This document shows, piece after piece, positions 11,754 through 20,783 of a stretch of 64,000 nt of DNA. The translations under genes were made by a program, and so were the position numbers. Each line of letters starts with the position of its first letter. Positions within the stretch are counted from its first letter, which is position 1. Source of the stretch: Acidimicrobiia bacterium (lineage in GTDB: Bacteria > Actinomycetota > Acidimicrobiia > Acidimicrobiales > Aldehydirespiratoraceae). The notes under the pieces were generated by a model. The model searched no databases, was not told the DNA's origin, and worked only from the letters and a program-made list of their open reading frames with translations. The stretch spans positions 75,363 through 139,362 of the forward strand of contig JAJEEV010000043.1 of assembly GCA_022820805.1 (NCBI GenBank). Reading direction: 5' to 3'.

Positions 11754-13088
11754 ATGGTTGATGTCGTGCCGCCGGATGAGAGCGAGGTCCTCGGCACCGC
11801 GGTGACGTCGTCCCCGCTGGCGGCCGATGCCCCGGTGCGGATTCCCGTCGAGCGCTACGTCTCGGCTTCCTTCGCCGAACTGGAGCACGCCCGGCTGTGG
11901 CCCAGGGTGTGGCACGTCGCCTGCACCGTCGACCACGTCGCCAACCCCGGCGACTGGTTCGAGCACCGGTTGGGGCGCTACTCGGTGGTGATCGTGCGGG
12001 GCGACGACGGTGTGCTGCGAGGCTTCCAGAACGTCTGCCGCCACCGCGGCAACACCATCTGTGCAGGCTCGGGCACCGGCGCGAGCGAGCTGCGATGCCC
12101 CTACCACCGCTGGGCGTGGGACCTCGCCGGCCGACTCCGCGAGGTGCCGTCGCGCCGGGGCTTCGGCGTGCTGCGCAACGAGGAGCTGTCGCTCGTGCCG
12201 GTGCGGGTGGACACCTGGGCCCGGCTCGTGTTCGTGAACCTGGACCTCGACGCCGAGCCGCTCGACGACTGGCTGGAGGGCGTCGGTGACGACATCGCCT
12301 GGGCCAACCTGGACGAGTTCCGGGGCGCCTACTCCACGGTCACGCCGGTCAACTGCAACTGGAAGGTGGTCGCCGACGGCTTCTCGGAGACCTATCACGT
12401 GCAGGGGCTGCACCGCGAGATGCTGGCCAGCATCGACGACGTGAACGCCCCCCAGCAGATCTGGGACCGCCACAGCGCGTCCTACCAGGACTACGGCGTG
12501 CCCAGCCCCCGCCTGGGCCGCGACGTGGACGACCAGCAGGTGTGGGACGCCTTCGTCATCACCCAGGGCGGCCGCATGGGACCGGCCCACAAGGACCGGA
12601 GCGACGCCCCCGAAGTGCCCGAGGGCCAGACCCTCCGGGACGTGATCGCCCAGAAGATCAGGGACCATCAGGCGACGGTGGGGGTGGACCTGTCGGGCTA
12701 CGACACCGGCCAGATCACAAGCCTGAGCCAGTACAACCTGTTCCCCAACACCACCGTGCTGGTCAGTGCCGACCTGTTCACCGTGATGACGGCCCGGCCC
12801 GGCCCGAGCCCCGACGAGGCCGAGTTGGCCGTCATCCACTTGAACCGGGTGCCGTCGGCCGACGCGCCGGCGTCGTCGCCGGTCCATGTCACCGTGCCGC
12901 TGGACCAGGCCGACTTCGGATTCGTCCTCAACCAGGACCTGAGCGTGATCCGCACCATGCAGACCGGCCTGCACCAGCCCGGCATCACCCATCTGACCCT
13001 CTCGAGCGAGGAGTGCCGCATCATCAACATGAACCGCCACCTCGAGCGCTTCCTGGGCCTCGAGCCCGGCGGCACCGAGCCGCCATGA
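11754..13088 (+). CDS. Rieske non-heme iron ring-hydroxylating oxygenase, alpha subunit
   Basis: 444-aa oxygenase that uses a Rieske [2Fe-2S] cluster (CRHRG then CPYHRWAWD) to feed a mononuclear iron site in the C-terminal domain (NWKVVADGFSETYHVQGLH, with the HxxxxH ligands). The family hydroxylates or demethylates aromatic and other ring substrates. No beta subunit, ferredoxin or reductase lies next to it, so it must borrow electrons. The ATG at 11754 is the first plausible start downstream of the methyltransferase stop. Its stop overlaps the next gene's ATG (ATGA), so oxygenase and SDR are coupled. Confidence 0.92.
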   Translation: MVDVVPPDESEVLGTAVTSSPLAADAPVRIPVERYVSASFAELEHARLWPRVWHVACTVDHVANPGDWFEHRLGRYSVVIVRGDDGVLRGFQNVCRHRGNTICAGSGTGASELRCPYHRWAWDLAGRLREVPSRRGFGVLRNEELSLVPVRVDTWARLVFVNLDLDAEPLDDWLEGVGDDIAWANLDEFRGAYSTVTPVNCNWKVVADGFSETYHVQGLHREMLASIDDVNAPQQIWDRHSASYQDYGVPSPRLGRDVDDQQVWDAFVITQGGRMGPAHKDRSDAPEVPEGQTLRDVIAQKIRDHQATVGVDLSGYDTGQITSLSQYNLFPNTTVLVSADLFTVMTARPGPSPDEAELAVIHLNRVPSADAPASSPVHVTVPLDQADFGFVLNQDLSVIRTMQTGLHQPGITHLTLSSEECRIINMNRHLERFLGLEPGGTEPP

Positions 13089-13939
13089 CGACCGATCCCT
13101 CCGACGTTCCGCAGATCGACGACTGGAGCCGCCTGCTCGACGGCAAGGTCGCCGCCATCACAGGGGGCGGGGCCGGGATCGGCGCGGCAATCAGCGAGTT
13201 GTTCGCCGAGCATGGGGCCGCAGTGGAGATCGCGGAGATCGACGCCGACCGGGCGCGAGCGGTCGTCGACTCCATCAGCGCGGCCGGCGGGACCGCCCGT
13301 GCCCATGTCGTCGACGTGCGCACCGAGGGCGGCGTGGCGGAGTTCTGCGAAGCGGTGCTCGATACTCAGGGCGGCATCGACGTCCTGGTCAACAACGTCG
13401 GCGACTACCGGCCGCTCGTGCGGTTCCGAGAGTCCGACCCGGAGTCGTGGGAAGCCATGTACCGCGTCAACTTCTGGCATGTGGTGGCGGTCACCCGTGC
13501 CTTCCTGGACTCGATGATCGAGCGCGGCGGCGGATCGATCGTGAACGTGCACTCGGTCGAGGGCATGCGCGGGTTCCCCGGCGAGCCGGTGTACGCGGCC
13601 ATGAAGGCGGCGGTCGCCCACTTCACCACATCGCTGGCGGCCGGCTACGGCCGCCGAGGCATCCGGGCCAACGGGATCGGCACCGACCTGACCCAGACCC
13701 CGCAGGTCGACTACATCAGCGGGTATGGCGAGCACGAGACGCTCTGGGAGTCATGGGCGCCGGTGGGTCGCCTCGGGTGGCCCGCCGACCAGGCCCGGGT
13801 GGCGCTGTTCCTGGCATCGGACATGTCCAGCTTCGTCACCGGCCACAACATCCCCGTCGACGGCGGGACCAAGGCTGGCGGCGGCTGGTTCTACAGCCCG
13901 ACCGCCAAGCGATTCACGAACCGACCGACCACGCTCTGA
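13085..13939 (+). CDS. Short-chain dehydrogenase coupled to the Rieske oxygenase
   Basis: 284-aa SDR. Cofactor motif TGGGAGIG, NNVG in place of the usual NNAG, catalytic Ser in VNVHSVEG and the Tyr-Lys pair in VYAAMKAA. An acidic residue after the second strand (EIDADRA) points to NAD. ATG overlaps the upstream stop by ATGA. A role after the oxygenase, for example oxidising a dihydrodiol or alcohol product, is inference from coupling. Confidence 0.92.
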   Translation: MTTDPSDVPQIDDWSRLLDGKVAAITGGGAGIGAAISELFAEHGAAVEIAEIDADRARAVVDSISAAGGTARAHVVDVRTEGGVAEFCEAVLDTQGGIDVLVNNVGDYRPLVRFRESDPESWEAMYRVNFWHVVAVTRAFLDSMIERGGGSIVNVHSVEGMRGFPGEPVYAAMKAAVAHFTTSLAAGYGRRGIRANGIGTDLTQTPQVDYISGYGEHETLWESWAPVGRLGWPADQARVALFLASDMSSFVTGHNIPVDGGTKAGGGWFYSPTAKRFTNRPTTL

Positions 13940-13940
13940 T

Positions 13941-13957
13941 CGGCCGGCCGGGCCGGG
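13941..13957. repeat. GC-rich 17-mer at convergent gene end, copy 2
   Basis: Identical to the 17-mer at 6510-6526 and, like it, lies exactly between two convergent stops (SDR and luciferase-like oxidoreductase). Confidence 0.4.
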
Positions 13958-15004
13958 TCAGGTGAAGGCGGGCATCACCTCGTCGTGGATTAGCTGGAGC
14001 TGGCCCTGCACGTCGGGGACCTCTATGTCGCGCCCGGTGAACGCGTTGAGCAGGAACGAGTCGGTGATGCAGGCGATGAAGTGGTTGACGCCGCTGGGCT
14101 CGATGTCGGACTTGATCTTCTCGACGACCTCCTCGGGGGTGCCCGCCACCGAGAGCTTCTCGGCGATGTCGATCGTCATGTTGTCGATCGCCCCCTGCAC
14201 GTCGCCGTCGCCGAAGGCGTCGAGGATGGGCTGCACGTCGGACTGCGACACGCCGTGGCGCTCCATCTGCTCCACCGCCATGGCCGGGATGTAGAACGCA
14301 CCGATGGTCTGGGCCGCCTGCTTGGCCTTGGCCGAGTCGGGCCCGATGGCGAACACGTTCCACACCGCGATGTCAAGGTCCTGCCAGTTCTTGTTGGCCC
14401 GCTCGGCACCGATCCGCAGGTGCTCCACCATGTAGTCGCACGCCTCCCGCGAGTACTGGGCGAAGGCGTGGGTGCCGTCGGACAGCTCGCCAGCCGCCTG
14501 GAAGCTCTTCGGGCCCCGCAGGGCGCCGATCAGCAGCGGAAGGTGCTCCTGCACGGGCCGGGCGAACGTGAACAGCCCGGCGTAGTTGAAGAACTCGCCC
14601 TCGTAGGTCAGGGCGCCCTCGTCGAGGAACGTGCGCATCACGTGGTGGGCCTCCTTGACCCTCGACAGCGGCTTGATGCCGGTCCAGTCGGTGGCGTACT
14701 GGGCCAGCAGGCTGAAGTTGCCGCTGGAGATGACGCACTCGGCCCGGCCGCCGGTCAGCTCGTCGAGGGTGGCCACCGCCTGGGCGACCAGGGTCGGCTC
14801 CCGCAACGCGATCGGGGCCAGGCTGGGGCCCATGCGGATCTGGCCGGTCTGCGATGCCGCCGCCGCGAACAGCACATAGAGGTCCTTGTGCCAGGTCTCA
14901 TCGGCGGCGTAGCAACCGTAGAACCCGAGTTCGTCGGCCAGCTTGATGTGCTCTAGGGACTCCTGCAGCGGGTAGTCGGGCAGGGTTACGAAACTGAACC
15001 TCAT
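13958..15004 (-). CDS. LLM-class flavin-dependent oxidoreductase
   Basis: 348-aa luciferase-like monooxygenase-fold protein. N-terminal strand MRFSFVTLPDYPLQESLEHIK, then LADELGFYGCYAADE, and GRAECVISSGNF are family landmarks; actinobacterial members often use F420 or FMN. Two ATG codons are adjacent at 15007 and 15004; AAGGAGG sits too close to the first, so I use the second. Substrate unknown; the Rieske/SDR neighbours suggest a catabolic setting. Confidence 0.88.
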   Translation of the reverse strand: MRFSFVTLPDYPLQESLEHIKLADELGFYGCYAADETWHKDLYVLFAAAASQTGQIRMGPSLAPIALREPTLVAQAVATLDELTGGRAECVISSGNFSLLAQYATDWTGIKPLSRVKEAHHVMRTFLDEGALTYEGEFFNYAGLFTFARPVQEHLPLLIGALRGPKSFQAAGELSDGTHAFAQYSREACDYMVEHLRIGAERANKNWQDLDIAVWNVFAIGPDSAKAKQAAQTIGAFYIPAMAVEQMERHGVSQSDVQPILDAFGDGDVQGAIDNMTIDIAEKLSVAGTPEEVVEKIKSDIEPSGVNHFIACITDSFLLNAFTGRDIEVPDVQGQLQLIHDEVMPAFT

Positions 15005-15132
15005 CATTCCTCCTTGGCGAACCGATGGGGGAGCCGCGAACCTAGACCACAATGGGCCTGCCGTCGAAAGGGACGGTGGCGGCTCGAGCGGGCCCGAGGA
15101 CACCGGAGCGGACAGGGGAGGGGCGTAGCGCC

Positions 15133-16479
15133 ATGATGAGCCCGGAGTCGCTGGCGGCCGCCGACGGCAACATCGTGCGCTGGTTCGAGCGGGACTTCGG
15201 CGGCACGGTCGTCGACCTGGCCCGCCAGACCCGCTGGCGGCCGGTGTGGTTCGCGACCGTCGACCGCGACGGCACCCGCCACGAGTTCGTGGTGCGCGGC
15301 GACCGCACCGACATGCCGCTCATCTTCCCGCTGGAGCACGAGATGACGTTCCAGCGGCTGCTGGGCACCCACGGGATCCCGGTGGCGACGGTGCACGGAT
15401 GGATCGACGAGCCCATGGCATACGTGATGGACCGGGTCGGCGGCGACGAGCACTTCGCAGACACCAGCGACGACGACCGGGCCGCGGCCGTCGACGACTA
15501 CCTGGCCATCCTGGCCCGACTCCACTCCCTGCCGATCGAGCCCTTCGCCGCGGCCGGAATCTGCCGGGCCGGCGACCCCTCCGGGGCCGGGCTGGTGGGG
15601 CTGCGGCGCTACGAGGAGCATTACCGCTCCCTGAAGAAGCACCCCGACCCGTTCCTGGAGTTCTGCCTCGGCTGGCTGCGGCGCAACCCGGTCGACACCG
15701 CCGGACGGGAGGCGCCCGTGGTGTGGGACTCGGGCCAGTTCCACCACGGGGGCGGCCGGGTCCTGGCGGTGCTGGACCTCGAGCTGGGCCACCTCGGCGA
15801 CCCCATGATGGACCTCGCCGCCTGGCGCATGCGCGACACCATCGTCGGCTACGGCGACATGAACAGGCTCTACGCCCGCTACGAGGAGCTGTCGGGCGCC
15901 CCGGTCGACCCCGACGCCATCCGCTGGCACCACATGGCGTTCACCCTGTCCAACCAGCTGGCCTACAGCCACGCCCTGCGGGAGCCGTCGCCGGCCTCGG
16001 ACCTGATGACGAACCTCCAGTGGTGCTGCGAGACCAACCTGTTCGCCAGCGAGGCCTGGGCCGAGCATCTCGGCATCGAGCTGCCCACCGTGGAGATGCC
16101 CGCGCCCCGATTCTCCACCGCCGATGCGGGCCACGGGCACCTGGTGCGGGCGCTGCGGTCGATCTCCACCGAGGACCCGTTCGTCCGCCACGAGCTGCGC
16201 ATCCTGTTCCGGCTGGCCCGCCACCTCCAGCGGCGCGATGAGATCGGCGACGCGGTCGAGCAGGCCGATCTCGACGACCTGGAGCGACTGCTCGGAGCCC
16301 GCCCCCACGACTGGCGCGACGGCGAGTCCAAGCTGGAGGCCTTCGTGCTGGCCGACACCGCCGGACGCCACGACGTCGAGCTGGTCCGGCTGTTCCACAA
16401 GCGCAACCTGAGAGCCCACATGCTCCTGGGCCCGGCCGGTTCGGCCATGACCCACCATCACACCATCCAGAAGTTCTGA
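15133..16479 (+). CDS. Aminoglycoside-phosphotransferase-fold protein with altered catalytic loop
   Basis: 448-aa kinase-fold protein. The C-lobe has the family pattern VLDLELGHLGDPMMDLA (metal Asp and HLGDP), but the catalytic loop that is normally HGDxxxxN reads VWDSGQFH: the Asp remains, the His-Gly and the Asn do not. N-terminal residues WFATVDRDGTRHEFVVRGDR resemble the nucleotide-binding strands. The ATG at 15133 follows a GGGGAGGGG tract by about 9 bases. An acyl-CoA-linked or phosphotransferase role as in ACAD10/11-like proteins is possible; activity is uncertain. Confidence 0.8.
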   Translation: MMSPESLAAADGNIVRWFERDFGGTVVDLARQTRWRPVWFATVDRDGTRHEFVVRGDRTDMPLIFPLEHEMTFQRLLGTHGIPVATVHGWIDEPMAYVMDRVGGDEHFADTSDDDRAAAVDDYLAILARLHSLPIEPFAAAGICRAGDPSGAGLVGLRRYEEHYRSLKKHPDPFLEFCLGWLRRNPVDTAGREAPVVWDSGQFHHGGGRVLAVLDLELGHLGDPMMDLAAWRMRDTIVGYGDMNRLYARYEELSGAPVDPDAIRWHHMAFTLSNQLAYSHALREPSPASDLMTNLQWCCETNLFASEAWAEHLGIELPTVEMPAPRFSTADAGHGHLVRALRSISTEDPFVRHELRILFRLARHLQRRDEIGDAVEQADLDDLERLLGARPHDWRDGESKLEAFVLADTAGRHDVELVRLFHKRNLRAHMLLGPAGSAMTHHHTIQKF

Positions 16480-16509
16480 CCGCCGGCGATCACCCGCGGG
16501 GGTGAAGGT

Positions 16510-17376
16510 CTAGGGCAGGTCGAGGTGGCGGCGGATGGCGGCGGCCATGGCGTCGGGATGGGACGTGGGGGCGCCGTGGCCTGCACCCTCGATGGTCGCG
16601 CCGGAGGCCCGCGGCACCAGTCTCAGCATCTCGGCGGTGGCCGCCGAGAAGGCGGGCAAGGTCCGGCTCCCCACCGAGAACGTGACTGGCCCGTCGAAGG
16701 CGTTGAGCGTGGCCACGTCCATGGCCAGTCGTTCGGGGTCCCGCGACTGGTCCAGCCAGGTGTCGGCGTTGGCCACCATGACGGCCCGGGCCTGGTCGTC
16801 GAACAGCTCGGTCCAGCTGCCGGCGCCGAAGGCCATCTCCTCCACGAAGTAGGCGGTGCCCTCCTCGATGCGGCCGGCGGCCAGCAGGGCGACCGATTGC
16901 TGCGCCACTGCCCGGGCCTGTCCAGCCAGCTCCTCCAGTTCGGGACTGCCGGTGAGAAGGGCGAACGCGGGCGGTTCGTGCAGGTACAACGACGAGACCA
17001 AGTGCGGGTACTTGGCTGCCAGCAGGACCGCCGTGCCGGCCCCGTAGGAATGCCCTACGACGTGCGGCCGGCCCAGCCCGAGCCTCTGGATCAGGTTGGC
17101 CGCGTCGTCGGCGTCCTGGTGGATGGTCCCCTGGCCGGCCACGTCGGTGCTGGCGCTGTGGCCCCTGCGGTCGTAAACGACCATGGTGTGCCCGGTCCCG
17201 GCCAGAGCCCTCGTCAACGGCAGCCAGGTGTGGTGATCGTCGAGGGAGCCGTGGATGAACAGCAGCACCCCGTCGCCGCCCTCCAGCACCCGGGTCGCCA
17301 GCTTGACCTCACCGATGTCGATCCGGGTGAGAGGACTCCCGGTCGCAGGGGACGCAGCCCGGTCGCTCGATGTCAT
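16510..17376 (-). CDS. Alpha/beta hydrolase
   Basis: 288-aa alpha/beta-hydrolase fold protein. Oxyanion region LLFIHGSLDDHHTW, nucleophile elbow VVGHSYGAG with Ser, and the C-terminal His in EGAGHGAPTSHPD. Start ATG at 17376. Substrate cannot be predicted. It converges with the phosphotransferase-like gene. Confidence 0.88.
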   Translation of the reverse strand: MTSSDRAASPATGSPLTRIDIGEVKLATRVLEGGDGVLLFIHGSLDDHHTWLPLTRALAGTGHTMVVYDRRGHSASTDVAGQGTIHQDADDAANLIQRLGLGRPHVVGHSYGAGTAVLLAAKYPHLVSSLYLHEPPAFALLTGSPELEELAGQARAVAQQSVALLAAGRIEEGTAYFVEEMAFGAGSWTELFDDQARAVMVANADTWLDQSRDPERLAMDVATLNAFDGPVTFSVGSRTLPAFSAATAEMLRLVPRASGATIEGAGHGAPTSHPDAMAAAIRRHLDLP

Positions 17377-17405
17377 GTGTCCACCGTAATGGCTGGTCGG
17401 GGGCC

Positions 17406-19310
17406 CTATCCCCCGAACGCGCCGGTGAAGGTCCCGGCGATGACCGCGCCGGGCGTCGCGCCCCCGCTCGACAGCTCCAGCACGCCCTCGGTGAACGGCG
17501 AGAAGCTGTCCGGCGCGGCTGCGCCGGCCGGGATGGTCCACACACCGCCTGCGATGGCGTCGGAGCCGATGACCAGCACGGCTCCCGCGGCCAGGAGTTC
17601 CAGGTCCAGAGCCAGCGTCATCCCGGCGAGGGAGCCGCCCTCGTCGAGGCTCACGACCGTTATAGACACGGGCTTCTCGACGCCCGGAAGCAACGCCGCC
17701 TCCTCCGGGCTGGAGTGGCCGGCGAAGACCCCAGCGTTCTCGACCGATTCGGGCGATCCGTTCAGCAGCAGGTTGCCGAGGGTCCCTTCCGCCAGGGGGT
17801 TGGGACTCAGATTGGTTGCCCAGGTCGTCGCGAACTCGATCTCGAGGGCACCCGACCCGGCGTCGGATGGGATGTAGGCCTCCGGCTCGGGCCAGTCGGG
17901 CGGCTCCGGCGTGAGGTCGGCGAGGATCTCGCCCTCACGCTTGAGGATGAACTTGCGCACCCGCTCGGTGTCGTCAGCGGCGGCCTCCCTGGCCTCCCCG
18001 ACGGCGTGCTGTTGCACGATGGCGGCCATCTCGTCCACCGCGGCCAGCAGCTCGTCGGTGTCCCAGACGGCCTCCAGGATCTCCTTGAGCCGGTCGGCGT
18101 ACGCCATGCGCCAGTCGGGATGGTTGTAGAGGCGGTTCGGGATGGAGGTGAGGGCCAGCACCGACGGGGGAGGGTCGGTGATGTTGTCGAAGGGGTTGGG
18201 GTCGTCCTTGAGGTGGAAGGCGTCGTCGGGGCCCCACGGAATGAACACGAACCGGCCCTCGGGCTCACGGTAGAACTGGTAGTTGTTGCGGTTCCCGGCG
18301 TAGCCGTCCCAGTGGCCGATCAGCACCTCGGTGGCCCAGAACGACAGAAACCGGTCCAGGTCCACGATCTCGTCCAGCGCCTCGAGGCCGGCGTCGGAGG
18401 GGTCCTGGAGGGCGGCCACCACGGCGTCGATGTCGGACCAGTCGTCCTCGTCCTCGTTGGTCTTCTTCTCGATGGTGCCGCGGTACTCCGGCGTGAAGTC
18501 GCTGACCGTGCCCTCGTACAGGTTCCCGTCGTCGCTGTCGAAGTGGCGCCGCAGGAACGGCTTCTTGAGTTCCTCGACGTGGACGTACAGCCCCAGGTCC
18601 TTGCCGTTCACCGACACGGTCGCGAAGTTGCAGCGCGGCGCGGGGCTGCCGGCCGCGGTGAAGACTCGGTACGACAGGCAGGTGTTGACCATGGACGGGT
18701 CCTGGACGCTGTTGTTGAGGGTCATCCGCTTCATGACCCCGCCCAGGATCTGATCGTCCACGTACTTGTCGAAGCGCAGCTTGAGGGACGGCTTGGTGCT
18801 GCTCTGGGAGCCGACGAACCCCTTCTTGCGCACGCCGACCTCGGTGTGGGTCTCGCCGTCCACGGTCACCGTCGCGGCGAACCAGTCGTAGATGCTGGCG
18901 AACGGGCGGGACAGGCCGAACTCCTCGATCTCGGTGAACACGTCCTCGAGGGTGCGGGTCTGGTGGCGCAGGGTGTCCCAGTCCTCGACCGCGATCTCGA
19001 TGCTGATCTCCATCACCCGGTCCAGCGCGAAGTAGGCGTCGCTGGGATCGGCCTCTGTGCCGTCCCGGTCCGGGTCCGACGCGGCGGTCGATTCGCCCGC
19101 GGTCTCTGCCGGGGCGCTGCCGGCGGTGTCCGCGTCGGCCGGTTCGTGTGCCGATTCTGTGCTGTCTGCAGCCGGTTCCGTCGCGGCGGTGCTCGCGTCG
19201 GGGGCTGCCCCGGGAGTCGCGGCCGGGGATCCGTCGCCGCCGGCCCCGCCCCCGCAGCCGGCGGCGATGATCGCGGCCGCCAGCAGTGCCGAAGCCAGGC
19301 GCCAGCGCAT
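17406..19310 (-). CDS. CotH-type kinase-domain lipoprotein
   Basis: 634-aa secreted protein. The N-terminus is a lipoprotein signal (LLAAAIIAAGCGG, lipid-modified Cys about residue 19) followed by a roughly 70-residue Ala/Glu/Asp/Thr-rich linker. The central part matches the CotH family, an atypical secreted kinase fold: GVRKKGFVGSQSSTKPSLKL, LNNSVQDPSMVN, YVHVEELKK and the Asp-containing IPWGPDDAFHL. A C-terminal beta-rich segment of about 150 residues follows. CotH proteins phosphorylate spore-coat or surface proteins in bacilli; here the target is unknown. It follows the selenocysteine-type redoxin on the same strand by 76 bases, so co-transcription is possible. Confidence 0.85.
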   Translation of the reverse strand: MRWRLASALLAAAIIAAGCGGGAGGDGSPAATPGAAPDASTAATEPAADSTESAHEPADADTAGSAPAETAGESTAASDPDRDGTEADPSDAYFALDRVMEISIEIAVEDWDTLRHQTRTLEDVFTEIEEFGLSRPFASIYDWFAATVTVDGETHTEVGVRKKGFVGSQSSTKPSLKLRFDKYVDDQILGGVMKRMTLNNSVQDPSMVNTCLSYRVFTAAGSPAPRCNFATVSVNGKDLGLYVHVEELKKPFLRRHFDSDDGNLYEGTVSDFTPEYRGTIEKKTNEDEDDWSDIDAVVAALQDPSDAGLEALDEIVDLDRFLSFWATEVLIGHWDGYAGNRNNYQFYREPEGRFVFIPWGPDDAFHLKDDPNPFDNITDPPPSVLALTSIPNRLYNHPDWRMAYADRLKEILEAVWDTDELLAAVDEMAAIVQQHAVGEAREAAADDTERVRKFILKREGEILADLTPEPPDWPEPEAYIPSDAGSGALEIEFATTWATNLSPNPLAEGTLGNLLLNGSPESVENAGVFAGHSSPEEAALLPGVEKPVSITVVSLDEGGSLAGMTLALDLELLAAGAVLVIGSDAIAGGVWTIPAGAAAPDSFSPFTEGVLELSSGGATPGAVIAGTFTGAFGG

Positions 19311-19386
19311 GGCCGCAGGATACGGGCCGATCCTCCGGCGCGGTTGTGGCTGAGCCGGGGCGGTGCACCGCCCGCGCCGGGTGGCT

Positions 19387-20541
19387 CTAGCGGCGCAGCA
19401 GTCGCTTGAGGCGCTGCACCGCCGGCGTCCACAGCCACTCGGGTTCGGTGAACCGGCGGTGGTTCTCGCCCGGGAGCCCGGTGGGGTCGTAGAAGCTCTT
19501 GTCGGTGTGCTTGCGCAGGTCGCTCGTCCGCCTCAGTATCTGCAGGGTTGCATAGGTCGTCCCCTTGTGGGTCCAGCCCTGGCGCTGGTAGTTCCAGTTG
19601 TCGGGGGCCAGCTCCTGCGCGGCGGCGAAGTGCTTCAGGGCGCGCTCGCTGTCGCCGGTCGCCTCGAAGTGCAACGCCAGCTTGAAGGTCGCCTCGGCCA
19701 GCCGCTTGTCGTCGTCGACGGGCTTGAGCCGCTCGGCCAGTTCCGTGCTCGACAACACGTGCTCGCTGTCGGCGCCCCGCTCGATCCAGTCGCGGGTCGC
19801 CTCCGCGAACGAGTCGTCGCCCATGCGGACCTTGCCCAGGCCGAACCCGACGGTCGTCTCGGCCGGGTACACCCCCTCGTTGCTGCGAACGATCTGACCG
19901 TCCTCGTCGATCCACGCGGCCGACGGGACGTTCACCCAGCCGAACAGCGAGCTGATCTCATGGGTCGGGTCGACCACGCACCGGTAGGTCGGCGAGGCCC
20001 GGTCGAACCACTTGTCGACCGCCTTGGGGCCGCCCGAGTCCTGGGCCACGCTGATCAGCTCGAACCGGTCCGGTCCGATGGATTGGTAGAACTCCTGCCA
20101 GACCGGCAGGCTGAAGCGGCAGCCTCACCAGGAGGACCAGGTGAACAGCACCACCTTGTGGCCGCGCAGGTCCGAGAGCCGCAGCGTGTCGCCGTTGCGG
20201 TCGGTCACCTCGAAGTCGGGGGCGACTCCGCACTCCAGCCCGACCTGACGGGCGGCGGGCACCGAGCCGAGGCTCCAGACGTCGCCGTCGCGCACGTACT
20301 TCTGGCCGATCATGTCGGCGAACTCCGAGTAGTTGAGCCACACCCAGTCGTCGGCGTCCGCGATCCACTCGCCACGCTTGCTCTCCGGCAGCGGCACGCA
20401 TAGCTCGCCGAGGCACGCGCCCTGCGGCTTCATCTGCCAGCCGGTGGCGGCGGGGAGCTCGCCGAGTCGCACCCACAGAGTCCCGTCGGCGTCGGTCCGC
20501 TGGGCAACCTCGTTCGTCTTGCCGTTGGCGAGGATGATCAC
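19387..20541 (-). CDS. Predicted selenocysteine-containing TlpA/redoxin-like protein
   Basis: Two open segments in the same frame, 20541-20128 and 20124-19387, are separated only by a TGA at 20127-20125. Reading through gives a 384-residue protein with residue 139 in FTWSSW-U-GCRFSLPVW, the place of the redox-active Cys in TlpA/thioredoxin proteins (WC..C). Cys141 would be the partner, a U-x-C motif. Downstream are the typical redoxin strand ELISVAQDSGG, the cis-Pro loop VNVPSAAWIDEDG and a helical TPR-like tail. The N-terminal 95 residues are a separate beta-rich domain. I start at the GTG at 20541, with GGAG six bases upstream; another GTG is at 20577. A SECIS hairpin follows the UGA. The alternative is a nonsense mutation or sequencing error, made unlikely by the hairpin and by intact coding on both sides. 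Confidence 0.85.
20094..20110 (-). promoter_or_regulatory. SECIS element for the in-frame UGA
   Basis: On the minus strand, 14 bases after the UGA, CCTGCC-GGTCT-GGCAGG forms a perfect 6-bp stem with a five-base loop. The two loop guanines are at +21 and +22 from the UGA. The E. coli fdhF SECIS, bound by SelB, likewise has a short stem capped by a loop containing GGUCU with the guanines at about +19/+20. Position, stem length and loop identity all fit a bacterial SECIS. Confidence 0.85.
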
Positions 20542-20705
20542 GATTGCTCCGTCGCGCCGATTGACCCGGCCAAGCACGCGCTTCGCCGCGCGTCCTGTGC
20601 TAGCGGCACCGACCGTAGTGCTCGCAGGCCGCGAGGGCCAGCACGCCCGGAGCCGCTGCCCGCGCTCGGCGGACGCTCAGCAGTCGGCCATGGCCCTTGC
20701 AATGT

Positions 20706-20722
20706 GTGCCCGTTGCGGGCAC
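20706..20722. other. Perfect 7-bp hairpin in divergent intergenic region
   Basis: GTGCCCG-TTG-CGGGCAC lies between the divergent redoxin and M24 genes. It could be an operator or a structured leader; nothing in the sequence decides. The rest of the 20542-20783 interval shows no recognisable gene. Confidence 0.35.
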
Positions 20723-20783
20723 TCTCTCGCGGCCGCGACGGGGACCGACTCGTGCTGGCTCGACCACGGGAGGCTTAGAGATC

